From Volvox africanus (taxonomy: Eukaryota; Chlorophyta; Chlorophyceae; Chlamydomonadales; Volvocaceae): a stretch of DNA of 64,000 nt. The notes beneath the pieces are model-generated. The model was not told the origin of the DNA and searched no databases. It saw only the letters and a program-made list of their open reading frames with translations. Position 1 is the first letter of the stretch; each line of letters starts with the position of its first letter. The stretch covers positions 3,601,501 to 3,665,500 of the forward strand of contig BSDZ01000014.1 in NCBI GenBank assembly GCA_030268105.1. The letters run 5' to 3'. The position numbers and the translations under genes were made by a program. Positions 51,945 to 64,000 of the stretch are shown one piece after another.

Positions 51945-54080
51945 CTTGGATTACCACAAAATGGATAACCTATCCAGGCGAAGCGGTGACAAAGGGTCTA
52001 GCGTTAGGACACTCGCGATTACTTGCTAGTTTACAGATGCAGCGCACGGGCGCAAAACATATATATTATATAATTAGAATATGTTACTGATTAGCATTAG
52101 TTAGAAGTAAAATTCGAGTCCGATGTAACCTGCCATGCTTCCGCTGTTCCAATGTCAAAAAGTCCGGAACCAACCCGACACACATCAAAGCTAGCTGACA
52201 TGTCCTGACTAGCTAGGAGCGCATAGTGCGACACTGCACAATCCTGTAATCCCTAAGTTACTACATCACCTGACATGGGGAACTGGTAATTACCCCTTCG
52301 GAATCAAAACCACAAAGACAATCAATCCTAGAACGCTTGCAATCATGCGCGTTCTATTATTTCTAGGAGTGAGAACGAAAGCCATGCGCACTTAGCGCCA
52401 TAGCTGCTCGCTCACCTTGGCGACGGTCTTGTGAGGGTCTTGTGAGGGTCTCGGAAACTTTGGCGTCGATGCTTTCTCGATAAAAGAGTTATTCAAAATA
52501 TTTCAAGATAAGGACGTCTATTCGTTATGACAATTATGGCTTGATGCTTTGTCTTTATATGTCGCCGAAATGGCACGACCGCGTACGATACATCGAGCAT
52601 ACAAGCTGCGGTACGCTGGGAAGCCCTATCATGTCGTACCTAAATCATTTAAGTATCACCTTATCGGTTCCCTTAAGATAAGTTTATACATGTTGCGTGT
52701 GATAGGCGTTGAGATCTAAAGCTCGGCCATGCACAGAATCCGATTTCCCTGAAAAGTGCACAAAAGGCGCTTCCTTGACGAGACGATATCCGTCATTTCT
52801 TGCTCCCGCAAGCTAAAACATTATATATATGTCGCCTTTTCTGCATATTCGGAATACTTTTCACGTAAGCATCTTCTAGTAGTTCCGCTTACGTGATGCT
52901 AGTGCTGCTCAATAATCAAAACGCACTATGCATTCAGCTCCAGAGCACTCAAGGGACGGTTTGTCACGTGAATTGCGGAGATAATTCAGTGTTCCTGAGT
53001 CTCAATGAAAGCGAGCAAAGGACAGAACATCCCGTTCAGACACAACGCACGGCATAGCAACCCAAAACATTTGAGTTAAATGGTGACGTGGTTTTGTGTT
53101 AACTGTGTATACTGATGCTGGTTTCCGTCTGACCCAGTTCCGGTAGATAACGGAGTTTTGCGGAGGTCAAAGGAACATGTCACGAACACGTCGGGCGCTA
53201 ACGTGATGACTTTGGTGCACCGATTAGGTACACGCAGAAAACATTTGTTCTATGTGACCGTTTCCTAACGGTACGACGTACGGAAGGAAATGTAGCTAGT
53301 AACAGGGGCCAGAAACCGGAATGAGGGCCTCGGACCCGCTTCTCGAGTCGCGGCGCCGGGAAAAGATGCAACTCGTAAGATCGCGCGGGGTAGGGCAGGA
53401 AAGGCAAAGAGAACGTCGGCCACAATAGCCAGCAAGGCTCTGCTGCGGTGCGTCGCACACTCCTCGGTAATCTAAACGGATTTGGAGATGATTCGGCACC
53501 TGGTTCTCTCGCAGCTGCAACTTTCAAAAGGAAACGTGCCATTTTTCATGCCACTGCAGACAGAACATTAGGCAGGATTAAACCCGGAATTTTCAATAAG
53601 CGCTTCCTTACAAGGATGTCAGACCTCCACCCATAAATTCCCGCATTACACGGTGTTGCTGCATCCGTCAACATCGCAGGAGTCATCGCAGAAGCTGCGC
53701 ATTAGTTCATCTGCACACACACCATACACACCGTGCACAGCGTTAATAGCGGAAGCATTCATCAATTCTACATCAAATAATATTTTATGCGATTAGTGCT
53801 TGGTACGCATTTTTGTCGATTTATCGCACAGACGCATTTGGCGATTGGGGCCGGCACCGACCATCTCAACGGAGAAACACCAGCTCCCATCCCACTTTTC
53901 GAGCTTATATGTGCCCGCATCACTGGAAGGAAGGGGAGGGGGAATGGGAAGAAGTGCACGGAGCACGAAGAGGAGAAGGAGGAGGAGAAGGAGGAGGAGG
54001 AGCAACTGCTCCTTACCACGCCGTGAGCCGCAGCGAAGTCCAATGGTGTCAACATCTTAGCAGGCTACGTCGGCCGGCCC
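51945..54080. other. Spacer between the 105-aa gene and NOC3
   Basis: The stretch 52030-53190 is AT-rich with no meaningful frame. Minus-strand frames at 53198-53542 (114 codons with an ATG) and an exon-like piece at about 53800-53928 (SDAGTYKLEKWDGSWCFSVE, preceded by a TTCCAG acceptor) are of uncertain status; the latter lies just downstream of the NOC3 stop. A TGTAA on the minus strand near 53643 could be the NOC3 poly(A) signal, which would make 53.65-54.08 kb its 3' UTR. Confidence 0.5.
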
Positions 54081-57000
54081 CTATCTTTCCCGTTGGGATG
54101 CAAGTACAGCAACTCTTTTCCCTTGCCCCTGCCTCCGTCTTTTAAGCTTCTGGCGGTCTGGCTCTCCATCCTGCAGCGCTGTTTCTTGCAGCTGCTCGTC
54201 ATTCGGATGTAGAGGTGCCCCTGTTGCCTCCTGCTGCCCCTGTTGATGGGGCTTTCGTGGGGGCCTTTTGACGTGTTGTTTCGCCACAACAGTGGGCTCC
54301 TTCACACCCTGCCGTTTCGGCAGCGGGATGGCTGTCGGCCGCTGACCCTCCGCGGCTTCCCTGAAAGCCTTCTTCGCCGCCGCTTGGGCAGCCGCAGCTG
54401 CGGCTTGGGCTGCTGCGGCTGCAGCAGCAGCGGCCTGCGACTCCGCAACTTGCCGTTCCTGAAGGTGTATGTGGAAACGCTTAAGCTGCTCCACTAACAG
54501 GGCCTTATCGCGGCGAAGTTGCTTGTTCCGTTGAAATCGCTGAGACTCCAAAAACATGCGCCGAAGGGCCACTGAAGCAGTAGCAGTAGCAGTAGCAACC
54601 CCTTCGCGCTCGACTCCATCGTCACAATCGTCTCCCTCCGCCTCCGAAACCACATCAATCTCCATTCCATCCCAACCATCGCCATTGCCGTACTCTACCG
54701 CCAACGCCTCAATAGTCTCCAAAAGTTTCTGTGACGACGCCAACGCAGCTGCGGTGGCCCCCCCACCGCGCCGCCCTCCCTTGCCTTTCTTACCCCCCGG
54801 CGCTGCCCGTGGCGGCGGCGGCGGAGGGCGCAAGAGTCCCCTTGACGCGTCATATGCCTCTGCAAGCTCCGTGATCGTTGCTGGTGTGCCGAGGGGCCCT
54901 ATGAGGTGTACGGCGCCGCCACTGCCGCCGGCCGCAGCGGCGGCCGCTGCCGCCGCGCCGGGTCGCAGCGCCATGAGTGAACCTGCTGCCTGCGCCAGGT
55001 GCGGGTGGTAGTGCGGCTCGGGGCTTCCTGAGGCAAAGCAGACCTCCCAAAGGGTCGCGGCTAGAGCACCCGACTCCGAAGGGTCAGCGCAGTACGGGTC
55101 GTACGTGCGGCCTCCAACTGTGGGCGCCTCGCCTTCGTACTCCAGCAAGTTCGCGAGCTTAGGGTATCGCCGAAGAAGCCTTTCAACGCGTGGGCAGCGA
55201 CGAAGCGGGAAAACGACACATCGAACATGACTAAGCCAAGGACCAGGTTGTGGAAAACCCAGACGTTATCAAATGGAACGCAATTTGCGATCTTCTCGTA
55301 GATTTGAGAAGTCGTTAGAGATTCCGTACGAGGCGGTCGTGGACTCGTGGTTCTTCTTTTGAGCCGCGAGGGGTCTCTGTGTAACAAGAGCTCCTTCACC
55401 TTCGCAAGACGCGCACACGCCCCTCAATACACTCAACCCCTCCGCCTCCCCACCCCCAACCCTGTGTGTCTGTGTGCGTGTCTGTGTTTGTGCTTGTGTG
55501 TCTTTGTGTGTGGGGGGGGGGGAAGGGAGAGGTGGGAGTCGAATAAAACGAATCCTGGGGGGCGGGGAGTTTCCCCCAACCCAGCACCCTTCAGAAGCTG
55601 GCGGCGATCACCCCGCTCCGTTGGGCCCTATGCCCAGCCCCTCACCTCGAAATGGTGGCCCACAGCGTCATCGCCTCCCCCGGCCCCGCCATCAGCGCCA
55701 CCCCCGCCATCCGTTTCACAAACGCCGCCGTTCGCTGCACATCCGTCATCTTGGGCTCACACAGCAACGCCTCCAAAATGCGACTCAGCAGCGCCGCAAC
55801 GCTAGGCGCCGCTAACGACCCGTGGGTCTCCCCGTCATGAGCTGTCGCTTCCGCCGCCACTGCCGCCGCCTGCGGCGGCGGCGGCGCCGCAGCCACGTCA
55901 GCGGCTCGGTCGCACGCCGCTGCTGCGGCAATCTCCGTATCACTGTCTTCATCGTCATCGTTATTGTGGTCGGCAGCGTTCTTTTGGCTCCGTTGTTGGT
56001 TGCCGCCCTCGTCGGTCAGCAGGGAATGGAAGGGGACCTGCATGAGGGGTGAAAAAGGGCTAAGCCGTGAGAGGATAACCACGGATAGGGGGACTGAACC
56101 GTGGGGAAGGAACGTTAATGAGATTGATATTGAACGAAACGTTACGTCGTACAATATTATGCAAAATCCCAAAAGAGGCCGGGGAGGGCATACCGTTTGC
56201 ATTACATGTTACATGATTCTAGTACGACATCAGACAAAACAGAAACTGGATTATGGATACAAATCTCCAATGCGCCCTCCTGCTGTTCACCGGTACGGCA
56301 GCCACTGTGCACTATCCGTACGTTCAGGGAGGACGTACCTGCAGCAGTATATCGTACAGTTGCACGTACAGGTCTCTTCTATCCACGTTGAGCGCCTCGC
56401 CCTGCCCCCTGAGCAGCGCCGCCATGGTGGCCAGCACCCTCAGCCGCTCAGGCAGTGGCAGGCCAGGGGCGGCTAGGAGGTCAGAGAACACCGCCATCAG
56501 GTCGTTCATGTAGTCCACTGAGATGAGGTGGGTGTATCTAGGGGCGAGCGGGGCACAGAAGCGCATGAGAGGGGGTCACTACGACAGATGTACTTGATGG
56601 ACACAGAGTCCGATTCCAGAAACAACGACACTTGGTTTACTGGTTGTTATCCGTTATTGAATCCTCCGAAACCTCCCGTACTACCTCACAAACGAAACAG
56701 GTAGAGCCATGGACACCAGTCTTGACGTCCGCAGAGGCGGACATGACCAGCTCCGTCCAGGTTATGATTTGACAACTCTTCCTTTTGTAAGTAAAAATAA
56801 GTATGATATAACATCATATAATATGATAAATATATGATAATAATAATATCATTATTATTATTATTCAATTAATAATAATTATCACATTAAAGTATCAATT
56901 ATTCTTATAGGAATAATAATTCCTAATAGCAATACAAGCATATCCTTATATATTTTAATAAAACGGGCGACCCGTCCCTCGACCCACCATCCCCAAACCC

Positions 57001-60000
57001 CCTTCCTGCACACCCACCTAGCCAGCCCATCCAGGACGGGGTGAAGCAGGGGGCACTTCTTCAGCACTCGGGACCGACTCCAGGTTGGCGCCGAACTGGC
57101 GCTGGGGACCCGCGGACCAGCTGCATCGCCGTCGCCGTCGCCGTCTTCCCCGGCGTTGCCTGCCGCCGCCCCCGCAGACAGCCCGACGGCGCAGCAGTGT
57201 TTGAGGACCCGGAAGTAGATCTCAAATAGCCCCTCTAGCATAGAGCTCTGGAAGCAGCGGGGAAAAGCAATTAAACTGAACCATGTCTTGCAATTCATGT
57301 GAAATTCACTTTCACATTCTTTTCAAAGTGAATTTACGAATAAAAACAGAGAGGGGGAGGGGGAAGCGGGGGGAAGCGGGGGGAAGATGAACAGCCGAAT
57401 GAATCAGGCGGGATGAAAATACCAAAACTGTACGACGACAGGTTTATGAAAGGGATAAGTGTTTGTCATGCGGTAAAATGTGTGTCCAAAACCTTGTCAG
57501 GCTTGTAGGTTTTTAGGTTTTTAGGCATGGGAACCCCGATGATGGGAGGGAGGGAGGGAGGGAGTGGGAAGTCGAGAAAATCTAGTAAATCTGGTGCGGG
57601 AGACGGAGAATGGTGGAAGTGGAGGTCAACACTCGAAGGGGTCGAGAGACCAGGTGTTGGCGCTTCAGTGGCCCCCGAGAGCGGAGAGCCGACTGGTGCC
57701 GTGAACCCTCCAGCCACCAGGGCGACCGCGCCGCCTTTCCCCTCGCTCACCCACCCACGTGCGAGTGTAAGCAGCGGTGACCGCCCCCCAGCCCCAGGCT
57801 GCCGCCCCCAGCCTCATGCAACCATACAGGTAAAGGCACTCATGAGGGCGTCCCTCAAGCAAATCAGGAAAAACACTGGCTCCACCCATCACGTAAGTGA
57901 TTAGTGGTTGGCGCTTTGTGGTTAGCGGCCCCTCCCCCCCCCCACACACACATTCCTGGGAAAACCCGGGGAAAGATGTATCAATACCCAAGCGACAACT
58001 CCTACCTTCCAACCCTTTCCCCCCAGCACGAGTACTTGAATTCCTGGGGCCCACCGAATCAAAAGATCTCCGAACCTGATACGTACCACGACATACACCC
58101 ATCCACCCACCCTCCACAGCCGCTGTCACCGGACAGCTGTCAGCCAAAGGGCAATCTATAGCTTTCAGCCATCCGCACATGTGTGGGGTCCCTTGCCAGC
58201 GCCATCCTAACCTACCAGGTTCACCCTAACCCTGGCACACGCCCCTCCCGGCGGGCCCCCCATCTGGTGAACGACCCAAGAAACGATAGGAGGGCCCGAA
58301 CCCATCAGGCGGCCCATGCTCGGTACACCCGCCCGCCCGTGCCACCTGCAATCTCGCTGCCTCCTCCTTGTCCGGCCCCGCCGCCGACTCCTTGAACGCT
58401 CGCGCCACGTCGTCCTCCTTTTTCCGCCGCTTTGCATCGCGCTTCTCAGCCTTGCCCCCTTTGGACGGCGCGGAGGGAGGGAAAGGGGGAGAGCGGGAAA
58501 TAGGGCTTGAGGCGGGCCTGGCTCGGACCGACGAACGCGATGTGAGTGGTAGTGGCTGTGGTTGTGGTGGTTGCGTACATAAGTAGCGAGGAGTTGCGCA
58601 GAGAGCAAAGGAGCTGGGGAAAGGGAAGATCATTATCAGGAGATAATCCCTCCCTCCCTCCCCCCCCTCCCCCTCCCCCCCCCCCCTCCCCCTCCCCCTC
58701 CCCCTCCCCCTCCCCCTCCCTCTCTCCCTCTCTCCCTCTCTCCCTCTCCCTCCCCCCGCTATCAAGCAAATCGCATATACACATACGAGCACATCCCTCC
58801 TCCTCCACATTGCCTCACAGACAGATAGACAGACAGTGCCGTGCAAGGGCGTACCTTTCCTGCGCTTGCCGCCGGCCTCCTCGTCCTCGTCCCCCCCGTG
58901 CCCCGGGCGGGCCACGTCGCGGAACCGCAGAACAGACAAGGTTCGCACCAGCTCCGGGGGGGCCACGCACTTGCGCTTTCGGATCTGCGAGTGTGGCATC
59001 ACAGAGTCACACGACACGACACGACATCACCGTGTGAATAAAGAGTTATTATATTCACCGTCAGTTCCATAACTCGGATCTTTCTTATCCCTCACCCCTT
59101 CATCCGAATCGAAATCTGAGTGCACTCTTCAGCAGCAGCTTGTTCTCCAGAGCAGCAGTCCCACAAGGTCTCACGTACAGCAGTAAGCCTTTCCCCCTTT
59201 CCTCGCTTATCCCTGCCTGCGACGTCTGCCCCCCTTCCTCGCTCCCAACCTATAGTTTTCAAACGCACCCCCGATACACCCACATCTGCCTCTCTGGCGA
59301 GGTAAACCTGGTGAGGTTCAATCTCATCACAAATACACAACATATAGCGTGGTGTGATGTGATATGTGATCTGTGATGTGATGCGATGTGATATGTGGTG
59401 TGGTGTGGGGAAGCACCTCCCGCCGGAAGGGCTCGCACAATGAAAAGCTCCACCCCATCACCTCACACAAAACACATGCGCATAAGGCCCCTCTCACCAG
59501 GTCCGCCACGAGCTGCACCGCCTCCAAGGCCGCCCTGCCCGCCCCGCCCTCGTCGCCGCAATCTTCCCCTTCCAGCAGCCCCCTAACCGCCTCACACGCC
59601 AGGGAGCGGGTCTCGGGGTCCGGAGAGGCCATGCGAGGAACGACGGCCTGCGGCGAGGAGGGAAGGGCTTTTTTGAGGAGGGGAGGAATGGTGTTTGAAG
59701 GGGGTGGCCTAGAGGAGTCAAGTGGGGGAGGACAGGAGGTGCGGGATCAGGTCCGGTAGGGAGGTGCCGCGTGGGGTAGAGAGAGGTAAAATGGGCACGA
59801 GGAGGGGGTAGGTTCCCCACATTACTTTTGCTGGAGGAGGGCGTTTTGCGACCCGTGGGTTTCCGCATTCAGTTTTCACGGCGCGGTGCGGTGCCTCCTC
59901 CTCCTTCCCCCGCTTGCCTGCAAGATGTCTGAGGTGTAGTTGAAGTGCGGGTGGGCGGTTAGGAGGCCCGTCAGACACCGCAGCGCCACCCTGGAGTGGG

Positions 60001-63000
60001 ACAAGGTGCCGGTGCCCTTCTGGACGCACTCGGCTGCGTCGAGCAGGGACCGCAGGTAGGTCTGGTGGAGGGGAGGGGGAAGGGGGAAGGGGGAAGGGGG
60101 GAGGGGGAGACGAACATCGGGTAGGGGGAAGGGGGGAGGGGGGGGAGGGGGCAGTGGGAACTGAAAGAACCGTTAACATCAAAAAAGGTAAGCCAAAGCC
60201 GAGGGCACGAATGAATTAAAAATACATATCTAAACAAATATTGAATTGGACGATAACGTTTCAGCTCCACGATGTGATGTAACCGGTTTCGGAGCATGAG
60301 GAAGCTCTGCGACCGAGGGAAGGATGAAAGGTTTGGAGGATTGGGAACTGTTTGCTAGGCGTCTCTTGGCACAAAAGTGTCAAAGGGCTTAAGGGTGTTG
60401 CGGTGTAGGTACGGGGCTGTGGGTATGGCAGGGAAAAGGGGGGACCAGGACGTGTTGCTCAGTAAACACCGACATCCTTTTTGCAGTTCTGCCTGCAATT
60501 CCCGACATGCCACAGAGAGATCGATTGCCGTACTTACCTGATACGACTTTAGCAAGGCTTGCTCGTACTCTCTCAGCTTGGCAACCTCCTTGCTAACCTG
60601 CAAGACATTCACAAAGATGCCAATACCCTTAGTGCTGACAAAAGGATCTAAATACCTGAAACCTGGTGTACCAGGCCGGCCTTTCCAGCCCGCAGAGGGC
60701 AGTGCAGCGAAGGAAAGCACAACCGCCCCGGGACCTCTGGACCCGCTCCGCTGCCCCTCCCTCCCTCCCTATCTCTCCCTGTCCCTCCCTCCCTGTCCCT
60801 CCGTCCCTGTCCCTCCCCCGTCTTGCGGCCCACCTTGACCTCCAGCTCCTTCTCCGTGGGTGGCCGGATGCGGTAACCGGGCAGGATGTCTTTGAAGACC
60901 GCAAACAACGACAGAAGCGCCAGCCGCGAGGTCTGGGAGGACGAACGGGTGTGCGTGTGGGTGTGGATGTCACATGGCATGAGGGGGGCTGGACGGGAAA
61001 GCAGTCTTTAAGATTGCAAATACCAACAAAACAATGGGAGAGAAGACAGGGTCAGCGCCAGGGAGTGCAATACGGACCCACGGGTCACAGAGACCCTCTC
61101 ACTTTCCCATTCGGACGGTAAGGGACGGACTACGACAGGCTGGCTTGGCCAATAGCTGACTCGAGTCAATCAGAAAGTGCGGCATGTTGATCCATGTGGG
61201 CACCCACCGTACCAGGATACACACAAACACACACACCGTCCACCCCTCCAGTCATTCCCCCTTTTTCTCCCCCATCCCCCGCCCAGCCGTACCATGCTAT
61301 CCGCCTCCCGCACCAGCGCCTGCAACGTGCGCAGCTCTCCCAGGCAGCTGTCCGGCGCCGCCAGCAGCTTCTGGGCTGCCACCGCAATCACTTCTTGGAG
61401 CTTGGCCCGCCGCTCCGCCGGGGGCAGGGAGGACAGGTTCAGACCGCGCAGGGCGGGTGGCAGACCCGCCTCTGCGGGACACCACCAAGGAGGGCGGGAT
61501 GGCAGGACCGCATGGATGAATTGGAAGGGGGGTGAGGGACAGGACCTTCCAATGAGGTGATGAATGGGGATCGGGATGGAGGCTGTGCTGCTCGGGTATA
61601 CCCGGAAAACAGCAGCCGAAAGAAAGCAGCCGTGGGCGTGATGCAGGTGATGCAGGACACAGGTCGTTGGGGAGAGGGCCGGAGGTGAAGATGGGGTGGG
61701 AGGGGCGATGGGGAAAGGGAGGGAGGGAGAGGGTACGAAATCTTCAGCCGAATGGCGAAGCCGTTACAGCATGTGGCAAGGCAAGCTCCCTAAGCAAACC
61801 CCCTGCCCCCATCCCCCCCACCCCGCCTCCCCGGGGTCCCATCCCGCCCCGCCCCACCCTGCCCCCGCTAACCAAGATGCTGGCAGAGACAGAGTTCACC
61901 TGCCACCCCTCCCCCCTCACACACAAACCCGCAAAATCCCCACATTCTACATCCCGTACCCGCCCCGCACGACCCGCTCGCACCCTCCGCCTTCTTGGCT
62001 GCTGCCGCGGCCTTCTTCGCCGCCTCTCGGGCCTTACGCGCCTCCTCCTCCGCCTTCCTTCGCTTCCTGTCCGCCAGCGCGGCCTCCAGGTCGTCTGTGA
62101 TCGTGACTCCCTCCACCTGCAGGGCAGGAGAGAGGGGGGAGAGGTGAGAGGTGGGTAAGTCGAATAAACGAGACATGATGTACACCGCTGTAGACGCTGC
62201 TGCTGTAAAGTATGGCTACCCGCGATATGGTGGAGGCGACGTCTAGCTCCGTCCAAGAAGTTAGGAGAAGGTGAAAACTTTTGAATGTAAACCATGTAGC
62301 CGCCAAGGCCGGAAATAGACGCCCAAAAAAAGGCAATAGAATCCATAATAAAGTTTACCATGGGTAAACTTTATTACGGATTTAGCGGCGAAAAGGTAAC
62401 GCATAAAATTTGTTGGGTTCATTGAAGTACGAAATCTGATAGCTGACCGCTGGTGCTGTCATGTGCGTGAACCTCCCAACCAAAGGGCCATAAACCCACC
62501 CATCGACCTGGCCCCCAAAATAGCCCGGGCTACCCTAAAGACCGCGGGCGCGCCAACCAAAGGAAGCACAGTCTCACGCAAATTCACCTGGGACAGCGGC
62601 GGAGGTAGCAGCCGCGGGCATGGGCGTGCACATGCGAGAGGGAGAAGAAGAAGGGTAAGCGCAAACGAAAAAAAGGCGCGAGAGAAGGCGTCCAAGGCAG
62701 GAACCGTGCACCCCAGGAAACCTGGGCCGCTCGCTGAGTTTTGCCGAAAAGGAGCAAGAAGTAAAGAAATAGCCAGGAAGTAATGAATAAATAAATATTG
62801 GAAGAAGGATGGGAGGACTCGTATGTACTCCGGGGAACGACAGGACGACGGTCGAAGAGTACGGCATTTGCTTACAAGGGTATCGGAAGAAAACCGGAGG
62901 GGGCGTTGAAAGGTGGAGATTAAGGAAATAGGAAAGGCGGAAAGGCACAGATTGAGACGCGGGTTCGCAGGGGCGTACGAAAAGAGAAGGATGAAGAGAG

Positions 63001-63874
63001 GATGACAGGGGTAAAGCAGGGGGATGAGAGGTGAGAGGGGTGCGGAGGCGCGGAAGACGCAAAAGGATACCGAAATTAGTACACGAGTGAGGAAAAGGAG
63101 GGGACCGGGGCTCCTAGGTGAAAAGACCCAGGGGCAATAGGCAACATAAGGCCCTAACCTGGGGAAACATGTACAACTAACCGTTACGCCAGCTTCCCAA
63201 GAGGCTCAGTAACCATACCCCCTTCCTCATTACATTTTACGCACATTATAACATTATAAAAAGGATTATCGTCACCGTCTAACCATTAAGGCTTACACAC
63301 AAGCTGGTCGTGACATAAGGCCCCGCGGCTCCTACCTGGATTTTCGATGCATCTGCCAGCGCTGCCTCCATCTCCGCCTCCTGTGCCCCGGCAGCACCGC
63401 GCTTACGGCGCTTGGTGGCATCACCGTCCCGCTCCATCTCCGCCTTCGCCTCCTTGTCGTACACGACATCTCCCGCCAGTGTTTTGATGGGCAGGCCCGC
63501 AGAGGCATGGTCCCGTGGGTCGTCCTGTTCAGGGGGTTGCCGAGACAGAGGTCGAGGAACGAATGTAATGTTACCGGAGAGGGAACTCCCCTTTTCCCTT
63601 TCCCTTTCCCTTTCCCTCCCCGTCCCTCACTCCATCCCACTTATCCCCACACCATGCCAAATCATCACACACTTTGACGCGGCGTGGCGCCCTCTCGTAA
63701 GCCTCCTCCTCAGCATTATCCTCGTCCACGTCCTCCCCACGCTCCGAGCCAGCTCGTCCGCCTTCATAGTCATCCTCATCTCCGTCGCTATCGCCGGCCC
63801 CTCCTGCTGCCGCCCGCTGCTGCCTGGCCTCCGCCGCCTGCTTGACCTGACGTTCCTGTTTAGCGCGGATCGAC
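54081..63874 (-). CDS. NOC3: NOC3, nucleolar complex / pre-replication factor (5' end beyond window)
   Basis: NOC3 proteins act in 60S ribosome export with NOC2 and, in yeast, in loading replication factors. Fourteen phased exons give about 1122 aa: 63673-63874, 63336-63524, 61984-62116, 61293-61471, 60834-60932, 60538-60597, 59918-60061, 59498-59647, 58855-58984, 58346-58458, 57018-57247, 56339-56537, 55646-56037 and 54081-55230. Landmarks in order: acidic N region, GLPIKTLAGDVVYD, LALLSLFAVFKDILPGYRIR (family signature), VSKEVAKLREYEQALLKSYQ, RCLTGLLTAHPHFNYTSDIL, ELVRTLSVLRFRDV, a Lys-rich stretch ending EEAARLQ, LEGLFEIYFRVLKH, YTHLISVDYMNDLMAVFSDL, GQGEALNVDRRDLYVQLY, and the CBF-type YDPYCADPSESGALAATLWE with HYHPHLA. 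The C-terminal extension of over 250 residues, Ala/Gln-rich and basic, is long for the family. The intron after 59918 has a GC donor. Confidence 0.93.
58645..58757. repeat. CCCTCC/CTCC pyrimidine tract in NOC3 intron
   Basis: CCCTCC and CTCCCT repeats lie in the intron between the exons at 58855-58984 and 58346-58458. The tract yields spurious Gly/Arg/Glu frames. Confidence 0.9.
62346..62376. repeat. Short perfect palindrome in the 1.2-kb NOC3 intron
   Basis: Arms of 14 bp (TAATAAAGTTTACC and its complement) flank a 3-bp centre. It lies in the largest visible NOC3 intron (62117-63335), which has no other recognised content. Confidence 0.85.
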
Positions 63875-64000
63875 CTACACGGGAGGCGGCCGGAGTGGAT
63901 GGACCTCAAGAGGCCTTGAGTACTCAGCGCCCCTCCAACGTCCAATACAGTTGTGAGGGACCCGCGTAGTCGGGGCTCTTTTTCGTGAGGCAGCAATTGT
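63875..64000. other. Probable NOC3 intron at the window edge
   Basis: The acceptor TGTAG lies just before the exon starting at 63874. The initiating exon of NOC3 must be right of 64000, and nothing else is visible here. Confidence 0.5.

Noticed and set aside
53787..54060. Ankyrin-type gene start (MLTPLDFAAAHGV) downstream of NOC3
   Set aside because: The short frame ends at a donor whose phase does not match the next exon-like piece, so no protein could be built.
55061..55399. 112-codon minus-strand frame with VWVFHNLVLGLVMFDVSFSR
   Set aside because: It overlaps the start of the NOC3 exon (55230) in another frame; the NOC3 frame is supported by family similarity and splice phase.

Overview
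This window reads as nuclear DNA of a green alga, most likely a volvocine or Chlamydomonas-type chlorophyte. Genes are split into many small exons with GT-AG introns. Introns and spacers carry perfect hexa-, penta- and trinucleotide arrays. The identifiable proteins are plastid and eukaryotic housekeeping types (UDP-sulfoquinovose synthase, SEC63, a mitochondrial carrier, NOC3), and there is a pherophorin-like exon, a matrix family typical of volvocine algae. The clade assignment is inference. No prokaryotic operons, rRNA, CRISPR arrays or clearly supported tRNAs were seen.

Layout. 256-3359 (-): 5' part of SQD1, running off the left edge. About 4.3-4.6 kb: a pherophorin-like exon fragment wrapped in an 84-bp inverted repeat. 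5510-14776 (+): a complete 18-exon SEC63. 16561-18921 (+): a coiled-coil, glutamine-rich protein with an uncertain 5' end. 22091-26006 (-): a complete 8-exon mitochondrial carrier. 26.0-31.9 kb: a repeat-rich spacer with an orphan exon and an inverted-repeat element. 32338-36607: a 4.3-kb imperfect palindrome carrying two head-to-head copies of one coiled-coil gene. Its right copy is a complete 13-exon gene (34850-39188); its left copy (31924-34132) ends differently. 39.2-44.8 kb: spacer with fragments. 44788-48772 (-): a 10-exon polytopic membrane protein with a transit-peptide-like start. 50586-50944 and 51287-51944 (-): two small one-membrane-span proteins. 54081-63874 (-): 14 exons of NOC3, whose first exon(s) lie beyond the right edge.

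Exon coordinates were worked out by hand from reading frame, splice signals and phase agreement. In the multi-exon models for SQD1, SEC63, the carrier, the 422-aa membrane protein, the right palindrome gene and NOC3, every junction is phase-consistent, which is the main reason for confidence. The genes look like an ordinary mix of housekeeping functions (sulfolipid synthesis, ER translocation, mitochondrial transport, ribosome/replication factor) and do not form a pathway cluster.

The most unusual structure is the palindromic, divergently transcribed gene pair. Its two copies share about 2.1 kb and then switch, inside the same exon, to two unrelated but open 3' halves.
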